Part shown: positions 33,122 to 40,492 of the stretch, in pieces | Layout of the letters: each line of letters starts with the position of its first letter | Numbering within the stretch: the first letter of the stretch is position 1 | Virus record (IMG/VR): IMGVR_UViG_3300044646_001351 | Span: 1-41,651 of that record | DNA: 41,651 bases | Source: a virus | Strand: one strand, 5' to 3' | The notes under the pieces: model-generated | The model's input: only the letters and a program-made list of their open reading frames with translations | The model's database searches: none | Told to the model about the DNA's origin: nothing | Translations under genes and position numbers: made by a program

Positions 33122-33160
33122 AGCCCAGTTAATAATAAGTATTTATCGATTAACTGGGCT
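33122..33160 (-). promoter_or_regulatory. Hairpin with late promoter GATAAATA in its loop
   Basis: Twelve-base perfect arms AGCCCAGTTAAT and ATTAACTGGGCT enclose a 15-base loop containing GATAAATAC (33147-33139). It lies between the clpA stop and the start at 33116. Readthrough RNA from clpA would form the hairpin; RNA begun in the loop would lack the first arm. The T tract afterwards is weak, so the hairpin may block or process rather than end readthrough. Confidence 0.72.
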
Positions 33161-33167
33161 ATCATGA

Positions 33168-35441
33168 TTAATCGATGACTATTGGGTCATCAATTGCCAC
33201 TGATTCTTGGTTTTTAACTACCTTTGGTTTAGAAGTCAAGACAATTTTATCATCTGCGATTGCAATAGTCAATGTACCACCGTGTTTTAAATCACCGAAT
33301 AGCATCAATTTAGCTAAATCACGTTTAATTTCTTTATCAATTACACGTTGTAATGGTCTAGCACCCATTTTAGGATCAAACCCTTTTTCAATCAACCAAT
33401 TAACGGCATCTTTAGTGATTTTAATACGGATTGATTTATCTTTAACCTGTGTACGTAATTCATCAATAAATTTATTAACAACCAGTGTCATTGCATCTTT
33501 ACCAAGCTTATTAAATGTAATAATACCATCTAATCGATTACGGAATTCTGGTGATAAGAATTTTTTCAAATCGGCATCAGAATAATCTTTTTCTTGCTTA
33601 CCAAACCCTATTGCATTTTTTTCTGCAGATTGAGCACCAGCATTGGTTGTTAAGATTAATACGACATTTCTACAATCTGCCCGTTTACCATTCGAACCGG
33701 TGATGAATCCATTGTCCATTACTTGTAATAAGACAGTTGCGACATCTGGATGTGCTTTTTCAATTTCATCCAATAACAGTACAGCATTTGGATTTTCTTG
33801 AATTTGTGTAATCAATAAGCCTGCATTTTCTTCAAATCCAACATAACCTGGAGGTGAACCGATCAGTTTACTGATGCTATGTTTTTCTTGATATTCTGAC
33901 ATATCAAATCTTAATAACTTAGAACCAAGGTGTTTAGCCAATGCTTTAGCGGTTTCAGTTTTGCCACAACCAGTTGGGCCCATGAATACAAATGAACCAA
34001 TAGGTTTATTTTCTGGTTTTAATCCAGCTTGTGCCACCATTATTTTATCAACAACTTCGGTTAATGCTGCATCTTGTCCATAAACTTCTGCTTCTAATTT
34101 TTCTTGTAATGATGCAATATTATTGCTTTCAGTTTCCATGATCTGTTCTTCTGGAAGATTGATCATTTTAGCAAGTTCGAATTGAATTTCACGTTCCGCA
34201 ACAATACGTTCATCAGCTAGTTTCAAGTTAAAACGAGAACATGCTACGTCAATAAGATCAATCGCTTTATCTGGAAGTTTTTTATCAGCTTGATATTTTA
34301 CTGATAATTTGACTGCTGCTTGCAATGCATCTTCTTTGATTTTAACATCATGATGTTTTTCGTAGTATTTTTTCAAACCTTTCAAGATTTTCAATGTCAT
34401 TTCTTGAGTTGGTTCATCTACGGTAATACGTTGAAATCTACGCATTAAGGCACGATCTTTTTCGAAGTGTTTGCGGTATTCATCCCAAGTAGTAGATGCA
34501 ATAACTTTGATATTACCTTTACTTAATGCAGGTTTCATCATATTGGCTAAGTCATTGGCTGAATTATTACCTGCGCCAGCCCCACTGATCATATGAGCTT
34601 CATCGATGAAAAGGACAGTCTTTCCTTTCTTTTCAAGACCTTTTAAAACTTGTTTAAAACGTTCTTCAAAATCACCACGATATTTAGAACCCGCCAACAT
34701 TGCAGAAATATCAAGATTATATACAGTATAATCTTTTAAGAAGTCTGGTACTCCACCTTTAGTGATGTTGTATGCCAACCCTTCTGCAATTGCTGTTTTA
34801 CCAACCCCTGGATCACCAACTAAGATTACATTATTTTTAGAACGACGACCTAATGCTAATGCAATGTTTTCAAGTTCATCAACTCGACCGATAACTGGAT
34901 CGATTTTACCATTCGTAACTTCTTCATTCAAGTTGGTTGTATAGGCTTGTAATGCTTTTGTTGAACGCGGGTCACTATCTGAAGGTGGTGTGTTTTCTTC
35001 ATCAGAATCACTGTTCATATTCAAATAATCAGCAAATTTATCTTTTTCAATACCAGCTTGTGAAATGTAATAAAATGCCCAACTGCGTTTTTCATTTAAC
35101 ATCATTAAAAAAGCATCTGTAATTTCAACTTTCTGCCGGTTGTTGAAAATAACTTGCGTGAATGATTTATTTAATAACCGTTCAAATGCTGCGGTTTTCT
35201 TTGGTTGTGACACCATATCAGATACAGTAATATCTTTACATTTATTATTCAAATGATCTAATACTGCACCTTTAAGTTTAGATGCATTAGAGCCATATGC
35301 ATTAATAGTATCACTAAATGCAGTGTTAGTTAGCATTGCATATAATACATGCTCTATAGTTATATATTCATGATGAAGTTTTTTTGCGGCATCGGATGCT
35401 TTAGAAAGTACTTCTTCAAAATCAGAGCTTGGTTCTACCAT
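33168..35441 (-). CDS. clpA: ClpA-type AAA+ unfoldase
   Basis: The 757-residue protein has the ClpA plan: a Clp N domain (1-145), an acidic linker (SDSDEENTPPSDSDP), a first AAA+ domain with Walker A GDPGVGKT (209-216) and Walker B FIDEAH (278-283), and a second with GPTGCGKT (488-495) and pore loop GYVGFEE. The ClpB/Hsp104 middle coiled coil is absent. IGF at 611-613 sits where ClpA carries its IGL loop for docking on ClpP. No ClpP gene lies in this window, so it probably uses host ClpP to degrade chosen proteins. The dnaJ gene lies 10 bases upstream, so the two form one unit. Confidence 0.95.
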   Translation of the reverse strand: MVEPSSDFEEVLSKASDAAKKLHHEYITIEHVLYAMLTNTAFSDTINAYGSNASKLKGAVLDHLNNKCKDITVSDMVSQPKKTAAFERLLNKSFTQVIFNNRQKVEITDAFLMMLNEKRSWAFYYISQAGIEKDKFADYLNMNSDSDEENTPPSDSDPRSTKALQAYTTNLNEEVTNGKIDPVIGRVDELENIALALGRRSKNNVILVGDPGVGKTAIAEGLAYNITKGGVPDFLKDYTVYNLDISAMLAGSKYRGDFEERFKQVLKGLEKKGKTVLFIDEAHMISGAGAGNNSANDLANMMKPALSKGNIKVIASTTWDEYRKHFEKDRALMRRFQRITVDEPTQEMTLKILKGLKKYYEKHHDVKIKEDALQAAVKLSVKYQADKKLPDKAIDLIDVACSRFNLKLADERIVAEREIQFELAKMINLPEEQIMETESNNIASLQEKLEAEVYGQDAALTEVVDKIMVAQAGLKPENKPIGSFVFMGPTGCGKTETAKALAKHLGSKLLRFDMSEYQEKHSISKLIGSPPGYVGFEENAGLLITQIQENPNAVLLLDEIEKAHPDVATVLLQVMDNGFITGSNGKRADCRNVVLILTTNAGAQSAEKNAIGFGKQEKDYSDADLKKFLSPEFRNRLDGIITFNKLGKDAMTLVVNKFIDELRTQVKDKSIRIKITKDAVNWLIEKGFDPKMGARPLQRVIDKEIKRDLAKLMLFGDLKHGGTLTIAIADDKIVLTSKPKVVKNQESVAIDDPIVID

Positions 35442-35450
35442 TTTATTTTC

Positions 35451-36296
35451 CTATTGTTGTTGATTATTAATATCTTTCAATATTTCTTTCAGTTTATTAG
35501 TTAACACTGGATTCGATATAGCCGGTGTTTTAATTTTAATTACAGATATGAATCTACCACGTTGACCAGTCCGTATATTTTTAAATCCACCATGTTGTTT
35601 AGCGTATTCAACTCCAGTTTCTACCCCTGCTCTTATATCTAAGAACATTGTTTCACCTGTTATTGACTTTACTTCCTTTCTACATCCAATCATTGCTTCA
35701 ATTGGGTTGATTTCAACTGTAGTATATAGGTCATTTCCAATTCTGTCAAATTTATCGTCTTTATCAACGAAAATGGTAACATGTAAATCACCGCGTTGAA
35801 TATGCGGGAAGGAATCGTCACCTAACCCTCTATACTTAATAGTATCACCATGTTCAACCCCTGCAGGAACATCAATTACTACAGTTTGTGGTTTACCACT
35901 TGGTAATGTATATTTGGCTTCTAATTGCTTGCCAGTATATGAATCGGTAAATGAGACTTTACAATTTAAGTTTAAATCACGATTTCGATTCATATGTCTT
36001 CTACCAAAGATATCACCGAATGGATTATTGCCACCAAAATGATGTCCAAAAATGTCATTAAAATCGAAGTCATGTTGATAATGTTGTGACCGTCCTCCAA
36101 ATGCTTGCATTTGGTCATATTCTTCACGTTTTTGAGCATCACCAATTGTATCGTATGCAACGGAAATCTCTTTGAATTTTGATTCGCTTCCGCCTTTATC
36201 AGGGTGGTGTCTATTGGCTAGTTTTTTATAAGCTTTTTTAATTTCTTCTTGAGTGGCGTTTTTATCAACGCCTAATGTTGTATAGTGGTCAGTCAT
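35451..36296 (-). CDS. dnaJ: DnaJ-type co-chaperone, class without zinc finger
   Basis: A 281-residue J-domain protein. Residues 4-65 are a complete J domain with the invariant HPD at 31-33 (NRHHPDKGG) needed to stimulate DnaK ATPase. A Gly/Phe/His/Asn-rich region follows, then two C-terminal client-binding domains (TYKLPSG-like and [15 protein letters not shown]). The CxxCxGxG zinc repeats of class I DnaJ are missing, so it is closer to CbpA or class II. No ribosome-binding site precedes the ATG; the leader is U-rich. It has its own promoter inside a hairpin. It probably recruits host DnaK for capsid assembly or feeds the ClpA encoded next to it. Confidence 0.94.
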   Translation of the reverse strand: MTDHYTTLGVDKNATQEEIKKAYKKLANRHHPDKGGSESKFKEISVAYDTIGDAQKREEYDQMQAFGGRSQHYQHDFDFNDIFGHHFGGNNPFGDIFGRRHMNRNRDLNLNCKVSFTDSYTGKQLEAKYTLPSGKPQTVVIDVPAGVEHGDTIKYRGLGDDSFPHIQRGDLHVTIFVDKDDKFDRIGNDLYTTVEINPIEAMIGCRKEVKSITGETMFLDIRAGVETGVEYAKQHGGFKNIRTGQRGRFISVIKIKTPAISNPVLTNKLKEILKDINNQQQ

Positions 36297-36303
36297 AATA
36301 AAA

Positions 36304-36358
36304 ACAGGTTATGTAAAAAAATAATATTTATTATATCATTTAAAACATAACCTGTCAA
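36304..36358 (-). promoter_or_regulatory. dnaJ promoter inside a terminator-like hairpin
   Basis: TTGACA (36358-36353), 17-base spacer, TATAAT (36335-36330) is a perfect sigma-70 promoter. The 11-base arms ACAGGTTATGT (36304-36314) and ACATAACCTGT (36345-36355) enclose the -10 box; one arm overlaps the -35 box. On readthrough RNA the hairpin is followed by TTTTATT, like a terminator. RNA started at about 36323 lacks one arm and escapes. Confidence 0.85.
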
Positions 36359-36368
36359 TCTTTATTAC

Positions 36369-36557
36369 TTATTTTTTTGCGTCTGGGATTTTTGTCCCTT
36401 CATATTTTCTGTGTTTTTTCTTAGCCGGTTTTTCATCAGCTTTCTTTTCTTCTACTTTCTTTTCTTCTACTTTCTTTTCAACTACTGGTACGCAAGCATG
36501 TTCAGCAAATACTGGTGATGCAATTGAAAGAGCGATTAATAGTGCTAATACTTTCAT
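36369..36557 (-). CDS. Small secreted Lys/Glu-repeat peptide
   Basis: The 62-residue product starts with a clear signal peptide (KVLALLIALSIASPVFA, cleavage likely after A-x-A). The mature part is about 44 residues, carries a single Cys and the repeat VEEKKVEEKK, and ends in KKKHRKYEG with a basic tail. AAGGAG precedes the ATG. It is the last gene of the lysis unit, directly after the holin gene, so it may act in the periplasm during lysis or infection. The DNA shows a 15-base direct repeat coding VEEKK, which could vary in copy number. Confidence 0.72.
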   Translation of the reverse strand: MKVLALLIALSIASPVFAEHACVPVVEKKVEEKKVEEKKADEKPAKKKHRKYEGTKIPDAKK

Positions 36558-36566
36558 ATTTTCTCC

Positions 36567-37061
36567 TTATAAAATTGGATCTTCTGGTTGTGGAACTAAC
36601 TTACCAAATTTACTTTCCCCTACTGGTTGAGGAGCAAATCCTTGAACTGGTGAAGGAGGGAAACCCGGTGGTGCTCCAAATGCAGGTTGAACTGGCATAG
36701 GTGCTGGTGCTACTTGTACTTGTGCAGGTTGTTGAGGAATAAAATTGCTCAAACTTGGTAATGATGGTGCTTCCACACCATTAATTTTTTCTTGGGTTCT
36801 ACCATGTGCTGTAATACCTAATACAACACCCATTGCAATATGATACAATCCACCGCCTTGCAAAGTCAATGGTTGCCACATATCTAAATGTTGCCCTGGA
36901 TTATAGTATTGTAATATATTATAAAGGATTGGTCCAACGATAAAATCAAACAAACATGTTAACATGTAAGTGATTGCCATCATAGGTCTCCAATTTTTTG
37001 ACATAAAGTCTTCGCCAGCCTTTTCTGCTGCAGTCATATCGTTATAGCTTTCTCTTGACAT
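36567..37061 (-). CDS. Holin-like membrane protein
   Basis: Start at 37061 (MSRESYNDMTAAEKAGEDF) with AAGGAG five bases before ATG; the GTG two codons earlier is too close to the ribosome-binding site. The 164-residue protein has hydrophobic segments MMAITYMLTCLFDFIVGPIL and YHIAMGVVLGITAHG, separated by WQPLTLQGGG, the pattern I recall from three-TM phage holins. The C-terminal half is Pro/Gln-rich and cytoplasmic. It lies beside the spanin and endolysin genes, which supports a holin that forms the membrane lesion at lysis. Confidence 0.8.
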   Translation of the reverse strand: MSRESYNDMTAAEKAGEDFMSKNWRPMMAITYMLTCLFDFIVGPILYNILQYYNPGQHLDMWQPLTLQGGGLYHIAMGVVLGITAHGRTQEKINGVEAPSLPSLSNFIPQQPAQVQVAPAPMPVQPAFGAPPGFPPSPVQGFAPQPVGESKFGKLVPQPEDPIL

Positions 37062-37070
37062 TATCACTCC

Positions 37071-37334
37071 TTAAATTTTGTCATAAATATTTTTTTGTGT
37101 TTTATACCAATATTGCCATGCTTGTAACTTTTCACGAATCTCATAATAAGTCCCATAATTTTCATTGATATTTTCCAACAAATCACTTAGTTGGTGTTTA
37201 TCAGCAGCTAATGGTTTCAATGCTGGGGCCGGTATTAATAACACATCTGGTGCTTCTGGGAATTTAACAGTAACTGGTACTGCTGTAGAACATCCAGATA
37301 GCCCTAGTAACAGTATAATCACAAACTTATTCAT
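37071..37334 (-). CDS. o-spanin (Rz1-like lipoprotein)
   Basis: Start at 37334 (MNKFVIILLLGLSGCSTAVP): hydrophobic leader followed by lipobox LSGC, so the mature protein is an outer-membrane lipoprotein with Cys as first residue. The Pro-rich segment LLIPAPALKPL follows, usual for Rz1. The ATG lies inside the end of the i-spanin gene (eight-base overlap), the classic Rz/Rz1 layout. The 87-residue precursor would bridge the outer membrane with the i-spanin during lysis. The longer frame from 37400 is rejected because it lacks a proper leader and start site. Confidence 0.82.
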   Translation of the reverse strand: MNKFVIILLLGLSGCSTAVPVTVKFPEAPDVLLIPAPALKPLAADKHQLSDLLENINENYGTYYEIREKLQAWQYWYKTQKNIYDKI

Positions 37335-37773
37335 TAGATCCACCGGTTGCAGCGGTATTATAAACATCAATTGCAATATCAGGGATTTTACATTCAGCAT
37401 TTATAATTTCCTTTTCTTTTTGAATTTTTATTTGATTAACTATTACCTTTTCTTTTACCACTTTAATTTTTTCAACTACCTTTTCTTGAATGATGACATT
37501 TGCTTCGTGTGATTGAGCTTCCGCGATAGCAACTTTTGCTTCTACTTCTTTAACTCTAGCTCTCCAAATCATCTCAGTTGAATAGCTGCCTTCCAAGTAA
37601 ATGCCAGAAACTAATAATAAAATAGATAAAACTTTAATTGGGATACGGTATTGAATTATCCCTGGAATATGTTTAATGAACATATCTAGCACTGTACCAG
37701 CGATACCTAACAATAGAATGATATGAACAACCATTGTTAAGAAACTATCTGGTAACAAGTGTAAGATAATCAT
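37327..37773 (-). CDS. Putative i-spanin (Rz-like)
   Basis: Start at 37773 (MIILHLLPDSFLTM), where the ATGA overlaps the HNH gene stop. The 148-residue protein has N-terminal hydrophobic segments VVHIILLLGIAGTVLDMFI and IKVLSILLLVSGIYLEG, then a long charged coiled coil (VKEVEAKVAIAEAQSHEANV, EKVVEKIKVVKEKVIVNQIK) reaching the periplasm. With the overlapping lipoprotein gene it forms a two-component spanin. More than one membrane segment is unusual for an Rz protein, so the assignment rests on gene layout. Confidence 0.7.
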   Translation of the reverse strand: MIILHLLPDSFLTMVVHIILLLGIAGTVLDMFIKHIPGIIQYRIPIKVLSILLLVSGIYLEGSYSTEMIWRARVKEVEAKVAIAEAQSHEANVIIQEKVVEKIKVVKEKVIVNQIKIQKEKEIINAECKIPDIAIDVYNTAATGGSNE

Positions 37774-38402
37774 TTTATACGCTCTTTTATCTTTATGCAA
37801 TTATCGCCGTGCCATCTAGAAAAATTCCGATAGTCCACATGTTTGTTACAATGATGACATTGTAATTTAGGTTTACTAAAAAATATATCGTTTAATTTCT
37901 GTAAATGTTCCGGTGATTTCTTAACTCCTGATAATGCCGTACTAATTTTCAACCCAACTACTGGGTTTTTGGATGGGTTATTCTCCCCAGTCATCCACTC
38001 GCGCTTACTTAATTTCTTACCTTTATTTATATTAACTTTTCCTTTGTTAGGACTTCCATTGATCCTACTCCAGTTTTTGTCACCTGTCTGGGTTTCTATA
38101 AATGCAATCTTAGCTTTCTCAAATTGTACCGACGTAAACTTTCTTTCTTGTTTATTATTACTGCTTTTAGCCATCTTGTGAAAAGCAAGGGCACTTTGGC
38201 GGTCCCTATAATGTTTCCATAGTAAAAAATGAGCAATAAAATGTTCTTTTGCTGTTAGTAAAATGCGATTATCTTTATTATCTGAACCACCTAACCATTT
38301 GGGTATAATGTGATGGCTTTCATAATAAATTCCTTCACCCTTTTTACGTAAAAGATTTTTACGGGTTGTAATTAACTTATTATATTGTTCTTGGTAATTC
38401 AT
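37770..38402 (-). CDS. HNH homing endonuclease in the lysis operon
   Basis: The 210-residue protein has an HNH core YESHHIIPKWLGGSDN (27-42) with NRILLTAKEHFIAHFLL after it, matching the polymerase-linked HNH gene (both start MNY and share the HHIIP block). A C-terminal CHHC and HGDNC pair suggests a zinc finger. It starts on TAATG with the endolysin stop and ends on ATGA with the i-spanin start, so it is inserted without damaging either gene. It probably targets this site in phages lacking it. Confidence 0.92.
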   Translation of the reverse strand: MNYQEQYNKLITTRKNLLRKKGEGIYYESHHIIPKWLGGSDNKDNRILLTAKEHFIAHFLLWKHYRDRQSALAFHKMAKSSNNKQERKFTSVQFEKAKIAFIETQTGDKNWSRINGSPNKGKVNINKGKKLSKREWMTGENNPSKNPVVGLKISTALSGVKKSPEHLQKLNDIFFSKPKLQCHHCNKHVDYRNFSRWHGDNCIKIKERIK

Positions 38403-39028
38403 TATGAGCTCAGTACTTTCATTGCGTGATTATAGTGGTCTTTTCTATCAGAAAGGCCAATGGTACCCCCATTAATACGTTTTGTTAATGTTAATATATC
38501 GCCTTGATCTGCCCATCTGTTAAGATTGTTTTCTTCCCAATACCAACATGCTGATTGAATAGCTCCTTCAAATGTAGATAGATATTCTGGTATTTCTTCT
38601 ACCGGAGTTTCGATTGATTCTGCAAATTTTATATAATTAGATTTACCAGTCAATTGAATCAGACCACGACCACAATATCTAAAACCATCTCCACTGGCTT
38701 CAGGGCCATTACCCATTCTACCACCATAAACACGATTAGCAATTGCTGCTTGGTTATGAGCATATTTTGTTGCCAATGCATCAGTTGGGAAGTATTTTGG
38801 AAAAACTTTTCTTAACGATGTTGCACGATAATTTAAATTTTCTTTTAAAAATCTATAATTACCACTTTCATGTGCGGTTTGCGCCAAGAATGCAGCTACT
38901 CTTGGAATGGTATCAATATCATAATCTGGTAAAATCATTTCTAATGCATTAAACCAATAATCAATATATGGATTTCCAGGAATTATCTTCGCTAAGTGTT
39001 CTTTTTTAAAATCAAATTTAAATGACAT
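38402..39028 (-). CDS. Endolysin, glycoside hydrolase family 19
   Basis: Start at 39028 (MSFKFDFKKEHLAK), TAATG overlap with the upstream stop and GGAG before it. The 208-residue protein is a GH19 (chitinase class I-like) muramidase or chitinase fold: AFLAQTAHESGNYRFLKENL with catalytic Glu in HES (53-55), then YGGRMGNGPEASGDGFRYCG, RGLIQLTGKSNY and INGGTIG. It lacks a signal peptide, so it needs the holin encoded in the same unit to reach peptidoglycan. Confidence 0.93.
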   Translation of the reverse strand: MSFKFDFKKEHLAKIIPGNPYIDYWFNALEMILPDYDIDTIPRVAAFLAQTAHESGNYRFLKENLNYRATSLRKVFPKYFPTDALATKYAHNQAAIANRVYGGRMGNGPEASGDGFRYCGRGLIQLTGKSNYIKFAESIETPVEEIPEYLSTFEGAIQSACWYWEENNLNRWADQGDILTLTKRINGGTIGLSDRKDHYNHAMKVLSS

Positions 39029-39762
39029 TATTTCTTCTCCAATGCTACAGCCCATCCGCTGTTTTCAAATATAAATGTATTCCCTACTTTAGTAATATTA
39101 TAATTACCGATGTATTTGGTATAGAACATAACTTCAGCGATATCTTTACTTTCTAAAAGAATTGGACCAGGAATAGCATTGTACACAGATTGTTTATTTC
39201 CACTTTTAATTACATTAAATGAAATAGGATCACTCCATATTTTTTTAAAAGTGATAGTTTCATTTACTACCGCTATTTCATCCGACGAACTATTTGAGAA
39301 GAAATTATCATAATTATCTAAACTATTTTTTTTTGTCGCCAACTCATATGCTTCTTTATTCGCTGGGATTATTTTTCTTAAATTTTCTAATGTAGTATCA
39401 TGACTTTCAAAATTTTTAAAATATCTAAATCTCATGTCTGGTATACCAGTAAGTCGTTCAATGCCATTTAATAGTTCAAGAATTTGTTCTGCTATATGTC
39501 TACTTCGTTCTAGTTCAACGAATACTTTATATGTTCCATCATCGGTTTCACCTGGACTGACATCGGCATCCAAAACGAAATCGTACCCCATCTCAACAAA
39601 ATTTTCTAAATCCTTGGCTGGATCTTCACTATCTACTGTGAAACTTAATACAACAACATCAAAATCATCACCAATTTTACTTTTATATGAATCAACATCG
39701 AACACTTTTTTTACTAAATTTTGAAGATCATTTGGTCTTAAACTTTCTGTAATATATGACAT
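39028..39762 (-). CDS. Hypothetical protein upstream of endolysin, 244 residues
   Basis: Start at 39762 (MSYITESLRPNDLQNLVKKV) with GGGGATATAAT before it, two bases after the upstream stop. The protein is acidic and mixed alpha/beta (DDFDVVVLSFTVDSEDPAKD, GTYKVFVELERSRHIAEQIL). No catalytic motif. It may be a virion or assembly protein because it shares a unit with an Ala/Pro-tailed protein and leads into the lysis genes. Confidence 0.68.
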   Translation of the reverse strand: MSYITESLRPNDLQNLVKKVFDVDSYKSKIGDDFDVVVLSFTVDSEDPAKDLENFVEMGYDFVLDADVSPGETDDGTYKVFVELERSRHIAEQILELLNGIERLTGIPDMRFRYFKNFESHDTTLENLRKIIPANKEAYELATKKNSLDNYDNFFSNSSSDEIAVVNETITFKKIWSDPISFNVIKSGNKQSVYNAIPGPILLESKDIAEVMFYTKYIGNYNITKVGNTFIFENSGWAVALEKK

Positions 39763-39763
39763 A

Positions 39764-40336
39764 TTATATCCCCGGTGCTTGTGGTGCAGCATTAGGCATT
39801 GGTGATGCACCACCCGCGCCAGCTACTGGTGCCGGTGCTACTGGTGCAGGTGCAGGTGCTGGCCCAGCGGCTTCTGCTGGTTTTGATGAACCATAATTAT
39901 TTTCATTTTTCATTTTGTCCATATAACCTTTATACATATCGAATGCTACTTTTTTAGGCATTTGTATTTCAACTATCCAAATAGGTTTCCTATCGAGTTT
40001 ACCTTTTTTTGTTCCAGGTCTGATGTCTTCTGGTGTTTTAATTTCCCTAGGTTCAATTAAATGAGATTTTTGATATTTCACTTTACAACCTAAATCAGTC
40101 AACCGTTTACCACCAGATGGGTCAGGCATATTTTTGTGAGGCCACATAAAGCCAGCCGTAATCCAATGTCTATCAATTTTTGGTCCATATGCTAATTCCC
40201 CATCAATCCAATTGTCATAAACATATAAATCTAACTCATCTAATACTCGTTCAAAATCTTTAAGAGCTGCCAAGCTCGAATTGTTTTCATATAAAAATTG
40301 AACATTTTTTATAATATCTAATACATCATGATGCAT
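39764..40336 (-). CDS. Hypothetical protein with Ala/Pro-rich tail, 190 residues
   Basis: The first 145 residues are a folded part (LDLYVYDNWIDGELAYGPK, HWITAGFMWPHKNMPDP, WIVEIQMPKKVAFDMYKGYM). The last 40 residues are Ala/Pro/Gly-rich (PAPAPAPVAPAPVAGAGG), probably flexible. AGGATTTAAAT precedes the ATG. A GCTAAATA late-like octamer lies at 40361-40368 upstream. Function unknown; a virion protein is the likeliest class. Confidence 0.65.
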   Translation of the reverse strand: MHHDVLDIIKNVQFLYENNSSLAALKDFERVLDELDLYVYDNWIDGELAYGPKIDRHWITAGFMWPHKNMPDPSGGKRLTDLGCKVKYQKSHLIEPREIKTPEDIRPGTKKGKLDRKPIWIVEIQMPKKVAFDMYKGYMDKMKNENNYGSSKPAEAAGPAPAPAPVAPAPVAGAGGASPMPNAAPQAPGI

Positions 40337-40369
40337 ATTTAAATCCTATTTTTCTATCTTTATTTAGCC

Positions 40370-40405
40370 TTAATAAAACGATAGTTAGGTGTTTAGTTTT
40401 ATTAA
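40370..40405. repeat. Inverted repeat between divergent genes
   Basis: Ten-base arms TTAATAAAAC and GTTTTATTAA enclose a 16-base loop, between the minus-strand gene start at 40336 and phoH. It is flanked by late-like octamers for both directions, so it may separate or regulate the two promoters. Confidence 0.55.
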
Positions 40406-40410
40406 AAAAG

Positions 40411-40420
40411 GTAAATACTT
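40411..40420 (+). promoter_or_regulatory. Late promoter-like motif for phoH
   Basis: GTAAATACTT followed by ATGTAGG, 73 bases before the phoH ATG. It is one mismatch from GATAAATA and shares TAAATA-NNN-ATGTAG with the leader at 16376. Confidence 0.4.
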
Positions 40421-40423
40421 ATG

Positions 40424-40464
40424 TAGGACCTATGTAGTTATCATGGCGGTCACTACACGTCCTA
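40424..40464 (+). promoter_or_regulatory. phoH 5' leader hairpin
   Basis: TAGGAC pairs with GTCCTA and, inside, GTAGT pairs with ACTAC around a 13-base loop. It ends 28 bases before the phoH ATG and before the GGAG ribosome-binding site. It could regulate mRNA stability or translation. Confidence 0.6.
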
Positions 40465-40492
40465 TTTCTCAATACAAGTAGGAGATTACTGA

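Noticed and set aside
33168-35441. ClpB-type disaggregase
   Set aside because: There is no long coiled-coil insert between the two AAA+ domains, and an IGF loop is present, so ClpA is the better call.
35451-36296. Class I DnaJ
   Set aside because: The four CxxCxGxG zinc repeats are absent, so it is a class II or CbpA-like protein.
37335-37400. Longer o-spanin start from 37400
   Set aside because: The added residues would place a second hydrophobic stretch before the lipoprotein leader; the start at 37334 gives a standard lipobox protein overlapping the i-spanin.
40424-40464. Riboswitch before phoH
   Set aside because: There is only a simple two-part hairpin with no recognised aptamer core; I list it as a leader hairpin.
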